From GCA-2686265 sp036010965 (GTDB taxonomy: Bacteria > Planctomycetota > UBA1135 > GCA-002686595), in assembly GCA_036010965.1 (NCBI GenBank), contig DASCMO010000068.1, forward strand, positions 1 to 64,000: a stretch of DNA of 64,000 nucleotides, given 5' to 3'. Positions 8,504 to 17,529 of this stretch are shown one piece after another. Position 1 is the first letter of the stretch. Each line of letters starts with the position of its first letter. A model generated the notes under the pieces. The model saw nothing but the letters and a program-made list of their open reading frames with translations. It was not told the origin of the DNA and did no database searches. The translations under genes and the position numbers were made by a program.

Positions 8504-9245
8504 CCGCAAGTTCAGGCTATGGCGTGGCAACGCGGACGCTGGTGGGTTTGGCGAGTATGACATTGAGGTAGGCGAGGGAATGGTAGTCCTGGACGCCATA
8601 CTCCGAATACAGGCCGAGCACGCCAACGACCTGGCCGTTCGCTGGAACTGCAAGGCGGGCAAGTGTGGCTCCTGCAGCGTTGAGATCGACGGTAAGCCCA
8701 AGCTGGCCTGCATGACCCGGCTCTCAGACTACGAACCGTCCGAGACTGTCACGGTACAACCCATGAAGACCTTCCCGGTCATCCGGGATCTGGTAACGGA
8801 CGTCTCCTGGAACTACCAGCAGAACAGGCGCATCGCTCCCTTCAAGCCGGGCCCTCCCGGCTCAGACGGCCAGTACCGCATGAAGCAACAGGATGTGGAC
8901 CGGGTTCAGGAGTTCCGCAAGTGCATCGAGTGCTTCCTGTGCCAGGACGTGTGCCACGTGCTCAGGGACCATGGCAGGCACGATGACTTTGTCGGGCCAC
9001 GGTTCATGATTCGCCTTGCTGGGCTCGAAATGCATCCGCTGGATACAGCGGACAGGATCCCCGCCACGCGCTCCGAGTTCGGCTCGGGATACTGCAACAT
9101 CACCCGTTGCTGCACCGATGTCTGTCCAGAGCACATCGTCATTACGGACAACGCCATCATTCCCATGAAGGAACGCGTGGTGGACCGATTCTACGACCCG
9201 ATCGCGTGGATTCTGCGCAAGCTCTTCAGCCCGTCGAGGGCGTGA
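8496..9245 (+). CDS. sdhB: Succinate dehydrogenase iron-sulfur subunit
   Basis: A 249-residue Fe-S subunit that passes electrons from SdhA to quinone. The [2Fe-2S] ligands are in CKAGKCGSC with the later C of KLACMTR. The C-terminal ferredoxin domain has CIECFLCQDVC and CCTDVCP for the other clusters. The N-terminal ferredoxin-like fold starts FRLWRGN. GTG start, preceded by a strong SD (AAGGAGAGG) inside the end of sdhA, with an 8-base overlap. The length fits the actinobacterial/planctomycete-type SdhB. Confidence 0.96.
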   Translation: MPDRKFRLWRGNADAGGFGEYDIEVGEGMVVLDAILRIQAEHANDLAVRWNCKAGKCGSCSVEIDGKPKLACMTRLSDYEPSETVTVQPMKTFPVIRDLVTDVSWNYQQNRRIAPFKPGPPGSDGQYRMKQQDVDRVQEFRKCIECFLCQDVCHVLRDHGRHDDFVGPRFMIRLAGLEMHPLDTADRIPATRSEFGSGYCNITRCCTDVCPEHIVITDNAIIPMKERVVDRFYDPIAWILRKLFSPSRA

Positions 9246-9319
9246 GCACCAAGGCGGGGCAGGGCCCTGGTCATTCCCGCCGAAGTGGGCGGCGCCGATG
9301 TCCCCTCCTCACGCGACGC

Positions 9320-10570
9320 TCAGGCGCGGGGCAGCCGGACGACACAGCGTGTCCCCACGCCTGGCAGGGACTCGATCCAGAGCCGTGCCCCGAGGCCGTC
9401 GATGCACTCAAGGATGCTCACGGTGCCGAAGCCCGTTCCACCTCGCCCGCTGGCACCGGCCCGAAGTAGATCGAGGTCCGCGCGTTGCATCCCCCTCCCA
9501 CTGTCCGCCACCACGATCTGCACGCCGTCTATCTCGCGCTCGATCGAAAGCGACACCTCCGTACCCGGAGGGCAGGACTGGATGCCGTTCAGCACCAGGT
9601 TGCGCAGGACCCGCCTCAGGAGTCCAGGCCGCGTACGCAGGGTCGGCGCGTCGACGAGGTCGGCGTAAATGGTGACCTCACTGCCGCGCCTGGCGATGCG
9701 TCGGGCGCCCTCCAGTTCGCGCTTGAGTAAGGGACCGAGGGACACTTCTTCCCAGGGTTCGCTCGTACCCCCGTGCAGGAAGTCACGGCACAAGGAACGG
9801 AGCTCTCCCAGGGTTCGCGCAAGTTCCTCCGACCCTTGAGCTCCTTCGATCCCGCGCTCCAGCTGAAAGGTCGCAAGGGAAGCCAGGTGCCTGCAGTCGT
9901 GTGCGACGGCCGCAGCTCGCGCCCCGAGACGAGACAAGCGTGCCGTCTCCGCGCCGGCGCCCAGGTCGCCCAGGCGCTCCACGGTTGCGAGCTGCGCGCT
10001 GATCGACTCCATCTGCGGACCATCGATGTCAATCGCACGAGGAGCTTCCAGCCACAAGAGTCCCCCGCCAGGGGCCCGGGCGATCCAGGCCTGCCGGCTC
10101 CCCCGCGCGACGGGGCCAGGCAGCCGCATCAGGTCTCCGCAATTGAGGCGGCGTGCGAGGTCACCGAGGGGCAGGCTGCGTTCCAGGAGAACCAGCTCGC
10201 CTAGGCGCAGGCCATCCACTCTCCCCCGACACCAGCGCAGGCCTCGTTGGCCGCGCCATAGGGCCAGACTCGCACCCGCGGCAGCCACGGCCCGGCCCAG
10301 GGAAGCGGCCAGCCCATCCTCACCGCGAGCCAAGGCGCCGAGGGCACATTCGGCCACCCCCTCGGACCCCATCAGAGGTGCGCTCGAGAGCCGCCTGGAG
10401 GCAGTGGATTCCACGCTCGAGAGTCTGCCTTGGAAACGGCCCAGGAAGAAGCCACTAGTAGAGGCCCCGGGGGCTGGCCGTTCCCGTGGGGGACATTGCG
10501 CTACGCGCAGGAAACACGAATGGAGGGGCCAGGAGCCCTGGGGCCGGTCCTGCCCTTTGCCTGTACACAT
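9320..10570 (-). CDS. Soluble sensor histidine kinase
   Basis: A 416-residue kinase without membrane segments or a signal peptide. The N-terminal ~220 residues look like a degenerate sensor (GAF-like) region. The dimerisation/phosphoacceptor helix holds AAVAHDCRHLASLATF, where the His of AHD is the probable phosphorylation site. The HATPase domain shows an N-box (RNLVLNGIQS), a G1 box (DSGRGM) and a G2 box (GRGGTGFGT). The start was set at MCTGKGQ because GGGGGAGGGAG lies just upstream. No response regulator gene is adjacent, so it is an orphan here. It diverges from the HEAT-repeat gene. Confidence 0.82.
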   Translation of the reverse strand: MCTGKGQDRPQGSWPLHSCFLRVAQCPPRERPAPGASTSGFFLGRFQGRLSSVESTASRRLSSAPLMGSEGVAECALGALARGEDGLAASLGRAVAAAGASLALWRGQRGLRWCRGRVDGLRLGELVLLERSLPLGDLARRLNCGDLMRLPGPVARGSRQAWIARAPGGGLLWLEAPRAIDIDGPQMESISAQLATVERLGDLGAGAETARLSRLGARAAAVAHDCRHLASLATFQLERGIEGAQGSEELARTLGELRSLCRDFLHGGTSEPWEEVSLGPLLKRELEGARRIARRGSEVTIYADLVDAPTLRTRPGLLRRVLRNLVLNGIQSCPPGTEVSLSIEREIDGVQIVVADSGRGMQRADLDLLRAGASGRGGTGFGTVSILECIDGLGARLWIESLPGVGTRCVVRLPRA

Positions 10571-10762
10571 CGCTCCCTCCCCCACTAGGATGGTGAGCGG
10601 GTTACTACCCGTTTCGCGCGCCGTGACCCTCAGCCCCCAGACTCCGATCCAAGCTCCTGGCACGGGCCTTGCTACCAGGCCACCCGAATCGACTGACCTG
10701 TCGAGCGCCGTCGCTTACCGGCGAGCGGCCTGTGGGGATCCCAATTACCGATACACCGACCG

Positions 10763-12862
10763 ATGATGATGAAGAAGCTGCTTCTCCTTTGCGCCCTGCT
10801 CACCGCAGGGGCTCTCGGCCTTCAGGAAACCTCTCAAGGGCACGGCGGCACCTACCGCGGCCCCGGCGACACGGTCCCGCCCGGTGGCGGCGGTGGCGGC
10901 GGCGGCGGCGGACCGGCCACGCCCGGCCCTGCGGGTCCCGCCACCCCCGGCCCTTCGGGCCCCTCGACCCCCGGCCCGGCCTCGCCCGGAACCCCCGGCG
11001 GTGCGGGTCCCGCACGCCCCTCGACAGGCGGCGGCGCGCAAGCTGGACCCGACCTCACGGTCTGGCAGTTCTGGTGGGGCTTCAACAAGGACCCCTACCT
11101 GAACCTCAAGGCACACATCCACTCGGCGAGCACCCTCACGGGAAGCGACGAATTTTTCCTCGGCCAGGGCCAGCAGACCTCGGCCAAGGACAACCTGCGG
11201 CCTTCGGAAGAGACCATCCGTCAAAAGGTGGTCCCCGCACTGCTGGATGCGCTCGACAAGGAGACCAACAACGACATCGTCACCGCTTGTCTGATGGCCC
11301 TGGCCAAGATCGGTGACTCGGAATCCGAGGACGGCGTCTCCAAGTTCGAGCAGGTGATCAGACCCTTCCTGAGCGATGCGAACCAGGAGATCAAGGAGAC
11401 GGCAGCCCTGGCCCTCGGAATCCTGGCCAACCCGGCGTCGATCGAGACGCTGCTCGGGATCATGAACGACATGCCCGACGCGCGGGCTCTGACCAGTGAC
11501 GAGGGTGGGATCAACTACCGTACCCGCGCCTTCGCCGCTTACGGCCTGGGCCTGATCGGCAACCGCACCGAGGACATCGAGACCCGGCGCACGATCGTGC
11601 GGTCCCTGTGGGAGATTCTTGAGTCTCCCCGTCAATCGACCCGCGACGTCAAGGTCGGGGCTCTGATAGCCCTGGGCCTCGTCCCCCTCGACATCGGCCC
11701 CGCGGCCGTCGAGGACGAGGCCACAGACGAAGGTGAACTGACGATCGAGGACTGGACGCGCAAGGAGCAGATCGCATACCTGATCGAGTTCTTCCTCGCA
11801 GAGAGGGACAAGGACAAGCACTACCTCGTGCGAGCTCATGCTCCGCACGCCATCGCGCTCCTGCTCGACGGCGCCCCGGAGTTTAAAACCCAGGTGGTCG
11901 ATGCGCTCGTTCCGTTCGTGCGCAAGCGCGCGCCGGGTCAGGCGGAACTGCGACAAAGTTGCACCCTGGCGTTCGGGCAGATCGGTGACCTGGATGAGGA
12001 CCCCGAGGACAAGCAAATCCGCGCGGCCTTGATCGACGCCGTAGGCAACAGCGATGCCCAGACCAAGAACTTCAGCATTATCTCCGCCGGGCAGGTCGGA
12101 GGGCGGCCTGGCACCGGAGACACTCCACTGGCCGGCGAGAAAGAGATGCGTGCGCACCTGATGAAGCATCTCTCGCGCGGCAAGAGCCAGCTCAAGCCCT
12201 GGGCTGGTCTCGCCATCGGCGTGATGGAGCGATCCTTGCTGGACAAGGGGCAGACGCCCTCTTCGGACGCCCTCGGCGCCCTGCGCATCAAGCTGCGTGA
12301 AGAGGGAGCTCCCTCACAGGTCGGGGCTTACGCCATCGGACTGGGTATCGCACGTGACAGCGAGTCGGCCTCGCTGCTGCTCGAAAAGCTGGACCGCATC
12401 TCGCAGGACGAGCCCCGTGGCGATATCGCTGTGGCCCTTGGTCTGATGAATGCCGCAGAGGCGATCGAGCCGATCCAGAAGATCGTTCAGGCCTCCAAGT
12501 ACCGCTCGGCCCTGCTCAAGAGCGCGGCCATCTCTCTGGGCCTCCTGGGAGACAAGAATGCCGTGCCGGAGCTGACGAGCATGCTACGCAACGAGGCCAA
12601 GACCCTCTCTACCCAGGCAGCGATCGCGTCGGCCCTGGGGTTCATCGGTGACTCGCGCTCCATCGACCCCCTGGTCGAGATGCTCCAGAGCACTGATGTG
12701 ACGGCCAAGGCGCGCGCCTTCGCTGGTGTGGCCCTGGGGATCGTGGCGGACAAGGAGACCCTGCCCTGGAACTCCAAGATCTCCGTCGACATCAACTACC
12801 GAGCCAACACGACGACCCTGACCAGCGCCTCCGACGGAACCGGCGTGCTGGACATCCTCTAG
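10763..12862 (+). CDS. Exported HEAT-repeat protein with Gly/Pro-rich linker
   Basis: A 699-residue protein with an N-terminal signal peptide (KKLLLLCALLTAGALG). A low-complexity linker at residues ~32-95 holds a ten-glycine run and repeated PATPGPxG/PSTPGPA units. The rest is built of HEAT/PBS-lyase-type helical repeats (for example ALMALAKIGD-like, TAALALGILANPASIETLLG, AAISLGLLGDKNAVPELTSM, AIASALGFIGDSRSIDPLVEM). Such proteins usually act as scaffolds. Three consecutive ATG codons open the gene. It is followed by a strong intrinsic terminator. The partner is unknown. A ubiquitous scaffold role is inferred only from the fold. Confidence 0.8.
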   Translation: MMMKKLLLLCALLTAGALGLQETSQGHGGTYRGPGDTVPPGGGGGGGGGGPATPGPAGPATPGPSGPSTPGPASPGTPGGAGPARPSTGGGAQAGPDLTVWQFWWGFNKDPYLNLKAHIHSASTLTGSDEFFLGQGQQTSAKDNLRPSEETIRQKVVPALLDALDKETNNDIVTACLMALAKIGDSESEDGVSKFEQVIRPFLSDANQEIKETAALALGILANPASIETLLGIMNDMPDARALTSDEGGINYRTRAFAAYGLGLIGNRTEDIETRRTIVRSLWEILESPRQSTRDVKVGALIALGLVPLDIGPAAVEDEATDEGELTIEDWTRKEQIAYLIEFFLAERDKDKHYLVRAHAPHAIALLLDGAPEFKTQVVDALVPFVRKRAPGQAELRQSCTLAFGQIGDLDEDPEDKQIRAALIDAVGNSDAQTKNFSIISAGQVGGRPGTGDTPLAGEKEMRAHLMKHLSRGKSQLKPWAGLAIGVMERSLLDKGQTPSSDALGALRIKLREEGAPSQVGAYAIGLGIARDSESASLLLEKLDRISQDEPRGDIAVALGLMNAAEAIEPIQKIVQASKYRSALLKSAAISLGLLGDKNAVPELTSMLRNEAKTLSTQAAIASALGFIGDSRSIDPLVEMLQSTDVTAKARAFAGVALGIVADKETLPWNSKISVDINYRANTTTLTSASDGTGVLDIL

Positions 12863-12892
12863 TCCCCACCCCTCCCGAGAGATGTGGGAAGC

Positions 12893-12930
12893 CCGCCCCG
12901 GCCGCCGCTGGCTGGGGCGGACCTTTGTTT
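12893..12930 (+). terminator. Intrinsic terminator after the HEAT-repeat gene
   Basis: A ten-pair stem CCGCCCCGGC / GCTGGGGCGG (one G-T pair) with an 8-base loop, followed by ACCTTTGTTT. It lies 31 bases after the HEAT-repeat stop codon. Confidence 0.65.
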
Positions 12931-12996
12931 CAGGCCGCAGGCCGCCGGTGAGCGCCCTGAAGGGCCGTTCTCATGAGGCCTGAAGCAATAATTGCT
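12929..12996. repeat. Nested inverted repeats in a convergent gap
   Basis: Three dyads in 68 bases: TTCAGGCC (12929-12936) with GGCCTGAA (12977-12984), enclosing GCCCT-GA-AGGGC (12954-12965), and next to them AGCAAT-A-ATTGCT (12984-12996). The gap separates two convergent genes, so the structure might end minus-strand transcription or be a short palindromic repeat element. Confidence 0.5.
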
Positions 12997-13088
12997 CGGG
13001 CCGCGTATCCTTTTGCAACCGCCAAACTTCTCGATTGCGGGAAGCGCCTGGGGCCAATGCGGCCCTGGACACACCGCTCGGTCGCGAC

Positions 13089-13640
13089 TCACGCGGCCGG
13101 GCGGCTCTTATTCCGGAACTCGCGTGCCAATCCGAGCGACGAGCCCACGGCCAGCAGCGCCAGCACGATCGCCACGGTGAGCTGGGCGCGGGCCAGGCCT
13201 CGTGCGCGCGCACTCCGAGCGGCCTCCAGATCCGCCACGTGTGACGCCAGGTTTCCGAGAGTCGAAAGCCATGGTTCGCGGAGGGAAGGTGTCAGGCCGG
13301 CCAGCGCCTGCTCGAGCCCATTCAGGTGTTCGCGCGCGGCGCCCGGCTGGCGCAAGGTGAGGGCGACGTACACCACCCGTTCCCACAGCCACGGATCCTC
13401 TGGAAAGCGCCGCGCTCCTTCACTCCCCGCGAGCAGGGCCGCATCGAGCGCGCCTCCAGTGTGCAGGACGTGGAACTCGTTCTGCCAGCGTCGCAACGAA
13501 TCGCCCTCGGCCCGGGCCGCGTCAAGTGCCTGAACGAAGCGGCCCTCGACGACGAGGCGCACCGGATCATCACCCTGCTGATCGTTGAGCGTGCCCAGCC
13601 CGCTGCCCGCGAGGGCGAGGATCCAGGCTCCCATCAACAT
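13089..13640 (-). CDS. Small TPR-like protein with two membrane segments
   Basis: A 183-residue protein of unknown role. The N-terminus (MLMGAWILALAGSGLG) looks like a signal peptide or anchor, and the C-terminus has a clear membrane helix (AQLTVAIVLALLAVGSSLGL) ending in a basic tail. Between them is a helical TPR-like region (WQNEFHVLHTGGALDAALLA, WLWERVVYVALTLRQPGAAREHL). Its ATG overlaps the TGA of the membrane spermidine-synthase-like gene by one base, and that gene's end supplies the SD (GGGGGAGAAGG), so the two are translationally coupled. It is the last gene of a minus-strand run. Confidence 0.65.
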   Translation of the reverse strand: MLMGAWILALAGSGLGTLNDQQGDDPVRLVVEGRFVQALDAARAEGDSLRRWQNEFHVLHTGGALDAALLAGSEGARRFPEDPWLWERVVYVALTLRQPGAAREHLNGLEQALAGLTPSLREPWLSTLGNLASHVADLEAARSARARGLARAQLTVAIVLALLAVGSSLGLAREFRNKSRPAA

Positions 13641-15289
13641 CAGCCTTCTCCCCCGCCCTGGCTGAAGGCGGCACGTCGCAAAGACTGGCGCTGCAGGGTC
13701 TCGATGCTGTTGCCGTCATCAAACAACAGTGGCCCATCGGACCTGCCTAGCAAAGCCCAGACCCCCGGTAGACTTGTCCGAGCCAGCAGCGCTTGCAGTT
13801 CAGGGTGCGAGACCGTCCAGGTGGAAGCATCGGGGTTCGGCAGAAGCTGGTCGCGCCTGGCATAGAGCACCTGGTTGCGCGAGAAGGGCACACGGAGAGC
13901 GAGGACTGGGGAACCGAAGCCCTCCGCCAGGCTGGCAGCCAGGGCGCGCACCACCGGATCCTGGAGGCCGAAGCCTCCGACGTTGACCGTGACCCAGCCG
14001 CCTTGAACCAGGCGCTCGCGCAGCTCGCGAAAGAACTCAACCGTGCACAGGTGGGAAGGGATCTCGGTCTGGTTGGCGTAGGTATCGAGAACTATCTGGT
14101 CGAAGACGGCGGGGGCCAGCGCGCGCGATGCGGTTCGCGCATCCCAGCCGACGAGGGTCCGGCGGTCGGGCCCCTCTGGTGCCAGTTCCATGTGCCGTCG
14201 GCCGAGGGCCACGACCTGCGGGTCGATCTCGACTCCGACGCTCTCGAGCCGAGCATCCGGGGGCAGGCAGCCCTCGAGAACGCGCCAGGTGGATCCGGCC
14301 CCCAGCCCCAGCACCAGGACGCGCCAGGTTCCCCGCGCTCCCGACCACCAGGCGGGGGCTGCGAAGAAATCATAATAGTGGCCGCCCCCCATCAGACCGG
14401 GGTCCGCTTGCCACACGGACTGAAAAGAGTCGCGTCCCTCGTTGACCTGCAGCACCCGGCGCGGGGGACTACCTCCCACGGTCTCCACCACTCGCACGAT
14501 CTGGTAGGGCGACTGGACCTCTTCCAGGAGGCGCAGGCCCTCGGCCGAGGCCGGCGCCCTGGGCGGGAAAGAAGCCGCGCCAAGGAGCAGGCCAAGCACC
14601 AGGCTCAGGCCACCCACCCCCGCTCCCCGAGGACGACGATCTGAGCAAAGGCACGCCAGGCCCATCAAGGCGAGCAGCACGGCCACCCCGAGGAAAGAAG
14701 CTCGCAAGCCGAATCGGGGGAGCAGCACGTGGGTGGTCCCGAAGGTCCCCAGCAGGCTTCCCAGGGTCCCGACGCACAGCACGCGCCCGCCGGCGGTCCC
14801 CGCGTGAAGAGAACCCCGCACACCGACCAGTTCCACGACCAGGGGACTCACGCAGCCCAGGATGGCTGCGGGCGGCAGGAAGAGCAGCAGTGATGCGGCC
14901 AGGCTCCCCCACAGGACCAGATCAGCGGCGCGGTCGAGGGTCATGCCAACGGGTACGAAGGATTCCGCGATCACGGGTGCCGCGAGGGGCAGCCAGGCCG
15001 TGAACACAGCACCGGATAGCAGTACCAGGGCCAGGGAGCGCATGGGGCGTGCACGGGCTGCCAGCCGGGCGCCGATGCCGTAGCCCAGGGCGAGGGCCAG
15101 CAGGACGACACCGATCACATTGGTCCAGACACCCTGACTCGTCCCGAACCAGGGGGCCAGCAAGCGCACCGCGCTCAACTCGACCACCATGGTCAATGAT
15201 CCGGCCCAGAAGGCCACGCTCAAGGGACCCAGCCCGCGCAAGACAGTCTTGCCCGATGCTCCGCGTCCGTTCACGCCCTTGGCCCCCAC
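13640..15289 (-). CDS. Membrane-fused spermidine synthase-like protein
   Basis: 549 residues. The N-terminal ~240 residues hold about seven hydrophobic helices (VELSAVRLLAPWFGTSQGVW; VIGVVLLALALGYGIGARLA and others) in the pattern of the 'fused MFS/spermidine synthase' family. The C-terminal ~270 residues form a SAM-type Rossmann methyltransferase/aminopropyltransferase domain: VLVLGLGAGSTWRVLEG, VGVEIDPQVVALG, FDQIVLDTYA. The family is widespread but its substrate is often unproven; polyamine synthesis should not be taken as given. It overlaps the next gene by one base and follows the esterase-like gene by 49 bases. Confidence 0.8.
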   Translation of the reverse strand: MGAKGVNGRGASGKTVLRGLGPLSVAFWAGSLTMVVELSAVRLLAPWFGTSQGVWTNVIGVVLLALALGYGIGARLAARARPMRSLALVLLSGAVFTAWLPLAAPVIAESFVPVGMTLDRAADLVLWGSLAASLLLFLPPAAILGCVSPLVVELVGVRGSLHAGTAGGRVLCVGTLGSLLGTFGTTHVLLPRFGLRASFLGVAVLLALMGLACLCSDRRPRGAGVGGLSLVLGLLLGAASFPPRAPASAEGLRLLEEVQSPYQIVRVVETVGGSPPRRVLQVNEGRDSFQSVWQADPGLMGGGHYYDFFAAPAWWSGARGTWRVLVLGLGAGSTWRVLEGCLPPDARLESVGVEIDPQVVALGRRHMELAPEGPDRRTLVGWDARTASRALAPAVFDQIVLDTYANQTEIPSHLCTVEFFRELRERLVQGGWVTVNVGGFGLQDPVVRALAASLAEGFGSPVLALRVPFSRNQVLYARRDQLLPNPDASTWTVSHPELQALLARTSLPGVWALLGRSDGPLLFDDGNSIETLQRQSLRRAAFSQGGGEG

Positions 15290-15338
15290 TCGTGGCCAGG
15301 ACGCCCGCGCTCCCTCGCCCGCCCGTAGCAGGCCATCC

Positions 15339-16643
15339 TTACTCTCCGGCGCTGGGAATGTCGTACACCTTGGCCGCCGTGTAGAGCTTCCCCGGATCGT
15401 TTCGCGTGCTGTAGATGAGCTGCAAGGTCGTGGTGAAGTTGCGAGGCAACAGGTCCTCGCTCTCGGCGCCGTTGCAGATCACCTTCACCGGTCGACTGAG
15501 GTCCACCAGGAGGTCGTTGAAGGACAGGGTGACGGAGGCGATCCCCGAGGCCTCGATGACGACCGTGTTCGACTCCCGGTCGATGCGGGCCACAAGGCGC
15601 GCCTCGGTCGAGCCGTCGTGGGGCGGAATTTCGACCCAGTAGGCCTTGTTGGGAAAGGGGACGCCGGGTCTCAACTGCACCTCGGTCGGGTTGGAGGCCC
15701 GAACGGTCCCCTGAAGCCAGGCCCAGATGTGGGCCGTGGTTCCATCCGGTTGGACGGTGCAGTTCTCAATTCCGGCCGCGACCAGCTGCTCCGCAAAGGC
15801 CGAAGCGCGTTTCCCGCTGCCCGCGAAGAAGGTGGGCAGGTTGCAGAAGTTTTCGACAGCGATGTCCGCCGCATCTCCAGTCCGCCCGATCACGCCGGCA
15901 AAGCGATCGGGGAACATGGACGCGATCGTCATCCCGGCCCCTACCCCCACCCCTCGTCCGGCGATGAAGACCCTGTCATAGTCAATGGCGTAGGTCTGTC
16001 TGATGGACTTGAAGACGCTCAGGAGGATCCCTACCCCTCCCGGGTTGCCTTCGGAACCGATGCCCGTCCAGACCGCGACGTCCTCCGGCATCGGCAAACC
16101 GACAAGGATGGCACCAGCCTTGATCGCCGGGTCGACCAGCCAGCGTTCGATCAGGTGGTCTGTCGGACGCTCATCTTCATCGGGGATGCAGAGGATCAGA
16201 GGGTAAGCCTCGCGCGCGTTGTACTTGGACGGCGCGTGAAGCGCGTACTCAACTGTGAAGTCGGGACCGTAGAAAGGGATCGGATCGGTCTCGATGGAGG
16301 TCACCTTGCCCTTGCGGATGCCGCGCATCTTCGAGTAACCGTAGGACTGCCAGAGTGCCCGCCCCAGGTCCTCGGTCAGGTTCAGGCCCAGGGGATCGAG
16401 CCCCCCCGCCACGCGCTTCTTGCCCCATTTCTCAAGAGCCTTGCGCAGATCCTCCTCGGCCTCGGTCTGGCCCTTACGGGCCTGCTTCGCGGCAACGCAG
16501 TCTGCGATCTTGGAACCCACCTTTCCGTGCTCGCTTGAGCTCAGGAGCTCCTCGACCGGGTCCGTACGCATGGCGGTGGCCAGGGGCAGCCCACTCAGCA
16601 ACACGACACAAAGGATCGAAAGAGTCTTCGGCATGCCTCTCAT
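15339..16643 (-). CDS. Exported alpha/beta-hydrolase-like protein lacking the nucleophile Ser
   Basis: A 434-residue protein with a signal peptide (TLSILCVVLLSGLPLATA). The region after residue ~140 follows an esterase/PHB-depolymerase-like alpha/beta hydrolase layout: YPLILCIPDEDE, then DYDRVFIAGRGVGVGAGM where the GxSxG elbow should be, then MFPDRFAGVIG. The elbow reads G-R-G-V-G, so the nucleophilic Ser is Gly. A later TTAHIWAWL keeps a possible catalytic His. It is therefore probably a non-catalytic or altered member. The ATG start overlaps the preceding TPR gene's TGA (ATGA), which fixes the start. The C-terminal ~130 residues are beta-rich. Confidence 0.7.
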   Translation of the reverse strand: MRGMPKTLSILCVVLLSGLPLATAMRTDPVEELLSSSEHGKVGSKIADCVAAKQARKGQTEAEEDLRKALEKWGKKRVAGGLDPLGLNLTEDLGRALWQSYGYSKMRGIRKGKVTSIETDPIPFYGPDFTVEYALHAPSKYNAREAYPLILCIPDEDERPTDHLIERWLVDPAIKAGAILVGLPMPEDVAVWTGIGSEGNPGGVGILLSVFKSIRQTYAIDYDRVFIAGRGVGVGAGMTIASMFPDRFAGVIGRTGDAADIAVENFCNLPTFFAGSGKRASAFAEQLVAAGIENCTVQPDGTTAHIWAWLQGTVRASNPTEVQLRPGVPFPNKAYWVEIPPHDGSTEARLVARIDRESNTVVIEASGIASVTLSFNDLLVDLSRPVKVICNGAESEDLLPRNFTTTLQLIYSTRNDPGKLYTAAKVYDIPSAGE

Positions 16644-17527
16644 CTATCTGAGCTGGAGGGGTTGGTGACAGAAAGGGTCGGACCGGCGTTGGGCTCTCTA
16701 TCCGCGCCCGCCAACATGCTAATCCCCCAGCCTCGCAGGGCCCAGGGGCGGGCCGAGTCCCTTCCCGCGCCGCCCCGAAAGAGTGCACGGGCCCGGTCCA
16801 GACGGCCCTGCGCTAGGGCTCGCTGGCCGAGCACGTCCGCGGCGCTGGAAGAGCCGTTCGCCAGAGCGTGGCCCAGGTCCCGGCGGGCGGCCTCCCAATC
16901 GCCGGCACCCAGGGCCAGCAAGCCTCGGTCGTCGCGCAGGGCGAGGCGTACAGCAGGGTCGCTCTCAAGGGCCAGCTGCTCCTCCAGGATGGCCCTGCCC
17001 TCTCCCCCACGGCCCAGGCGCCCGAGCACCCGCCCCAGGTTCCCGGCACTCCAGGGGGCCCGAGCACGGCGCTGGAGCGCCTCGGCGAGGCGCAGGGCGC
17101 GCAGGGGCTGAAAGGCGTCCGACAGGACCTGAAAGTGCTCGTAGGCCAGGACCAGGCAACGCGCCAGGGCAGGTCCCTCGGGGACCTCGCCGACGGCGGC
17201 GACCAGGGCTTCGTCGGCCAGGTCACTCGAGTCGAGGGCACGCGCGAACGGCCAGGCTTCCCCGGGCCGCAAGTCGAGCCGATCGGGGGGCGGGACCGCC
17301 ACGGGCGACCCGCCAGCCAGGCGATCGAGGTGGAACCGCAGCACGGCAACACGCCGCGGATCCTTGTGAGCTGCCGCCAGATCCTCGAGGCGCAGGGTCG
17401 CCGCCGCACGCTCAGGCCCGCTGGCTACCGGCAGGGCTTCCAGCTCGGCCAGGCCCTCCCAGACCGCGCTCCAGTCCTCGTCCAAAGCCCCGCAGCAGAA
17501 CACGCAGCAGAGCAGGGCGCCTATCAC
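16640..17527 (-). CDS. Exported TPR-type protein
   Basis: About 295 residues from a GTG start two bases after the purM stop. A longer frame exists but would overlap purM. The N-terminus VIGALLCCVFCCGALDEDW looks like a signal peptide with Cys residues and might be lipidated. The rest is alanine/leucine/arginine-rich helical hairpins typical of TPR proteins (NLGRVLGRLGRGGEGRAILE, GDWEAARRDLGHALANG, GQRALAQGRLDRARALFRG). The role is unknown; such proteins are usually protein-binding. Its TGA overlaps the ATG of the hydrolase-like gene, so the two are probably made together. Confidence 0.65.
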   Translation of the reverse strand: MIGALLCCVFCCGALDEDWSAVWEGLAELEALPVASGPERAAATLRLEDLAAAHKDPRRVAVLRFHLDRLAGGSPVAVPPPDRLDLRPGEAWPFARALDSSDLADEALVAAVGEVPEGPALARCLVLAYEHFQVLSDAFQPLRALRLAEALQRRARAPWSAGNLGRVLGRLGRGGEGRAILEEQLALESDPAVRLALRDDRGLLALGAGDWEAARRDLGHALANGSSSAADVLGQRALAQGRLDRARALFRGGAGRDSARPWALRGWGISMLAGADREPNAGPTLSVTNPSSSDR

Positions 17528-17529
17528 GT

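Noticed and set aside
10880..10915. Possible frameshift hotspot in the GGC/GGT run of the HEAT-repeat gene
   Set aside because: The run encodes about ten Gly in frame, and the frame continues correctly into the repeats.
10745..12169. A 474-residue minus-strand frame opposite the HEAT-repeat gene
   Set aside because: Mirrors the HEAT gene; no start signal and unnatural composition.
15189..16538. A 449-residue plus-strand frame opposite the hydrolase-like gene
   Set aside because: Shadow of the minus-strand gene, which has a signal peptide and coupled start.
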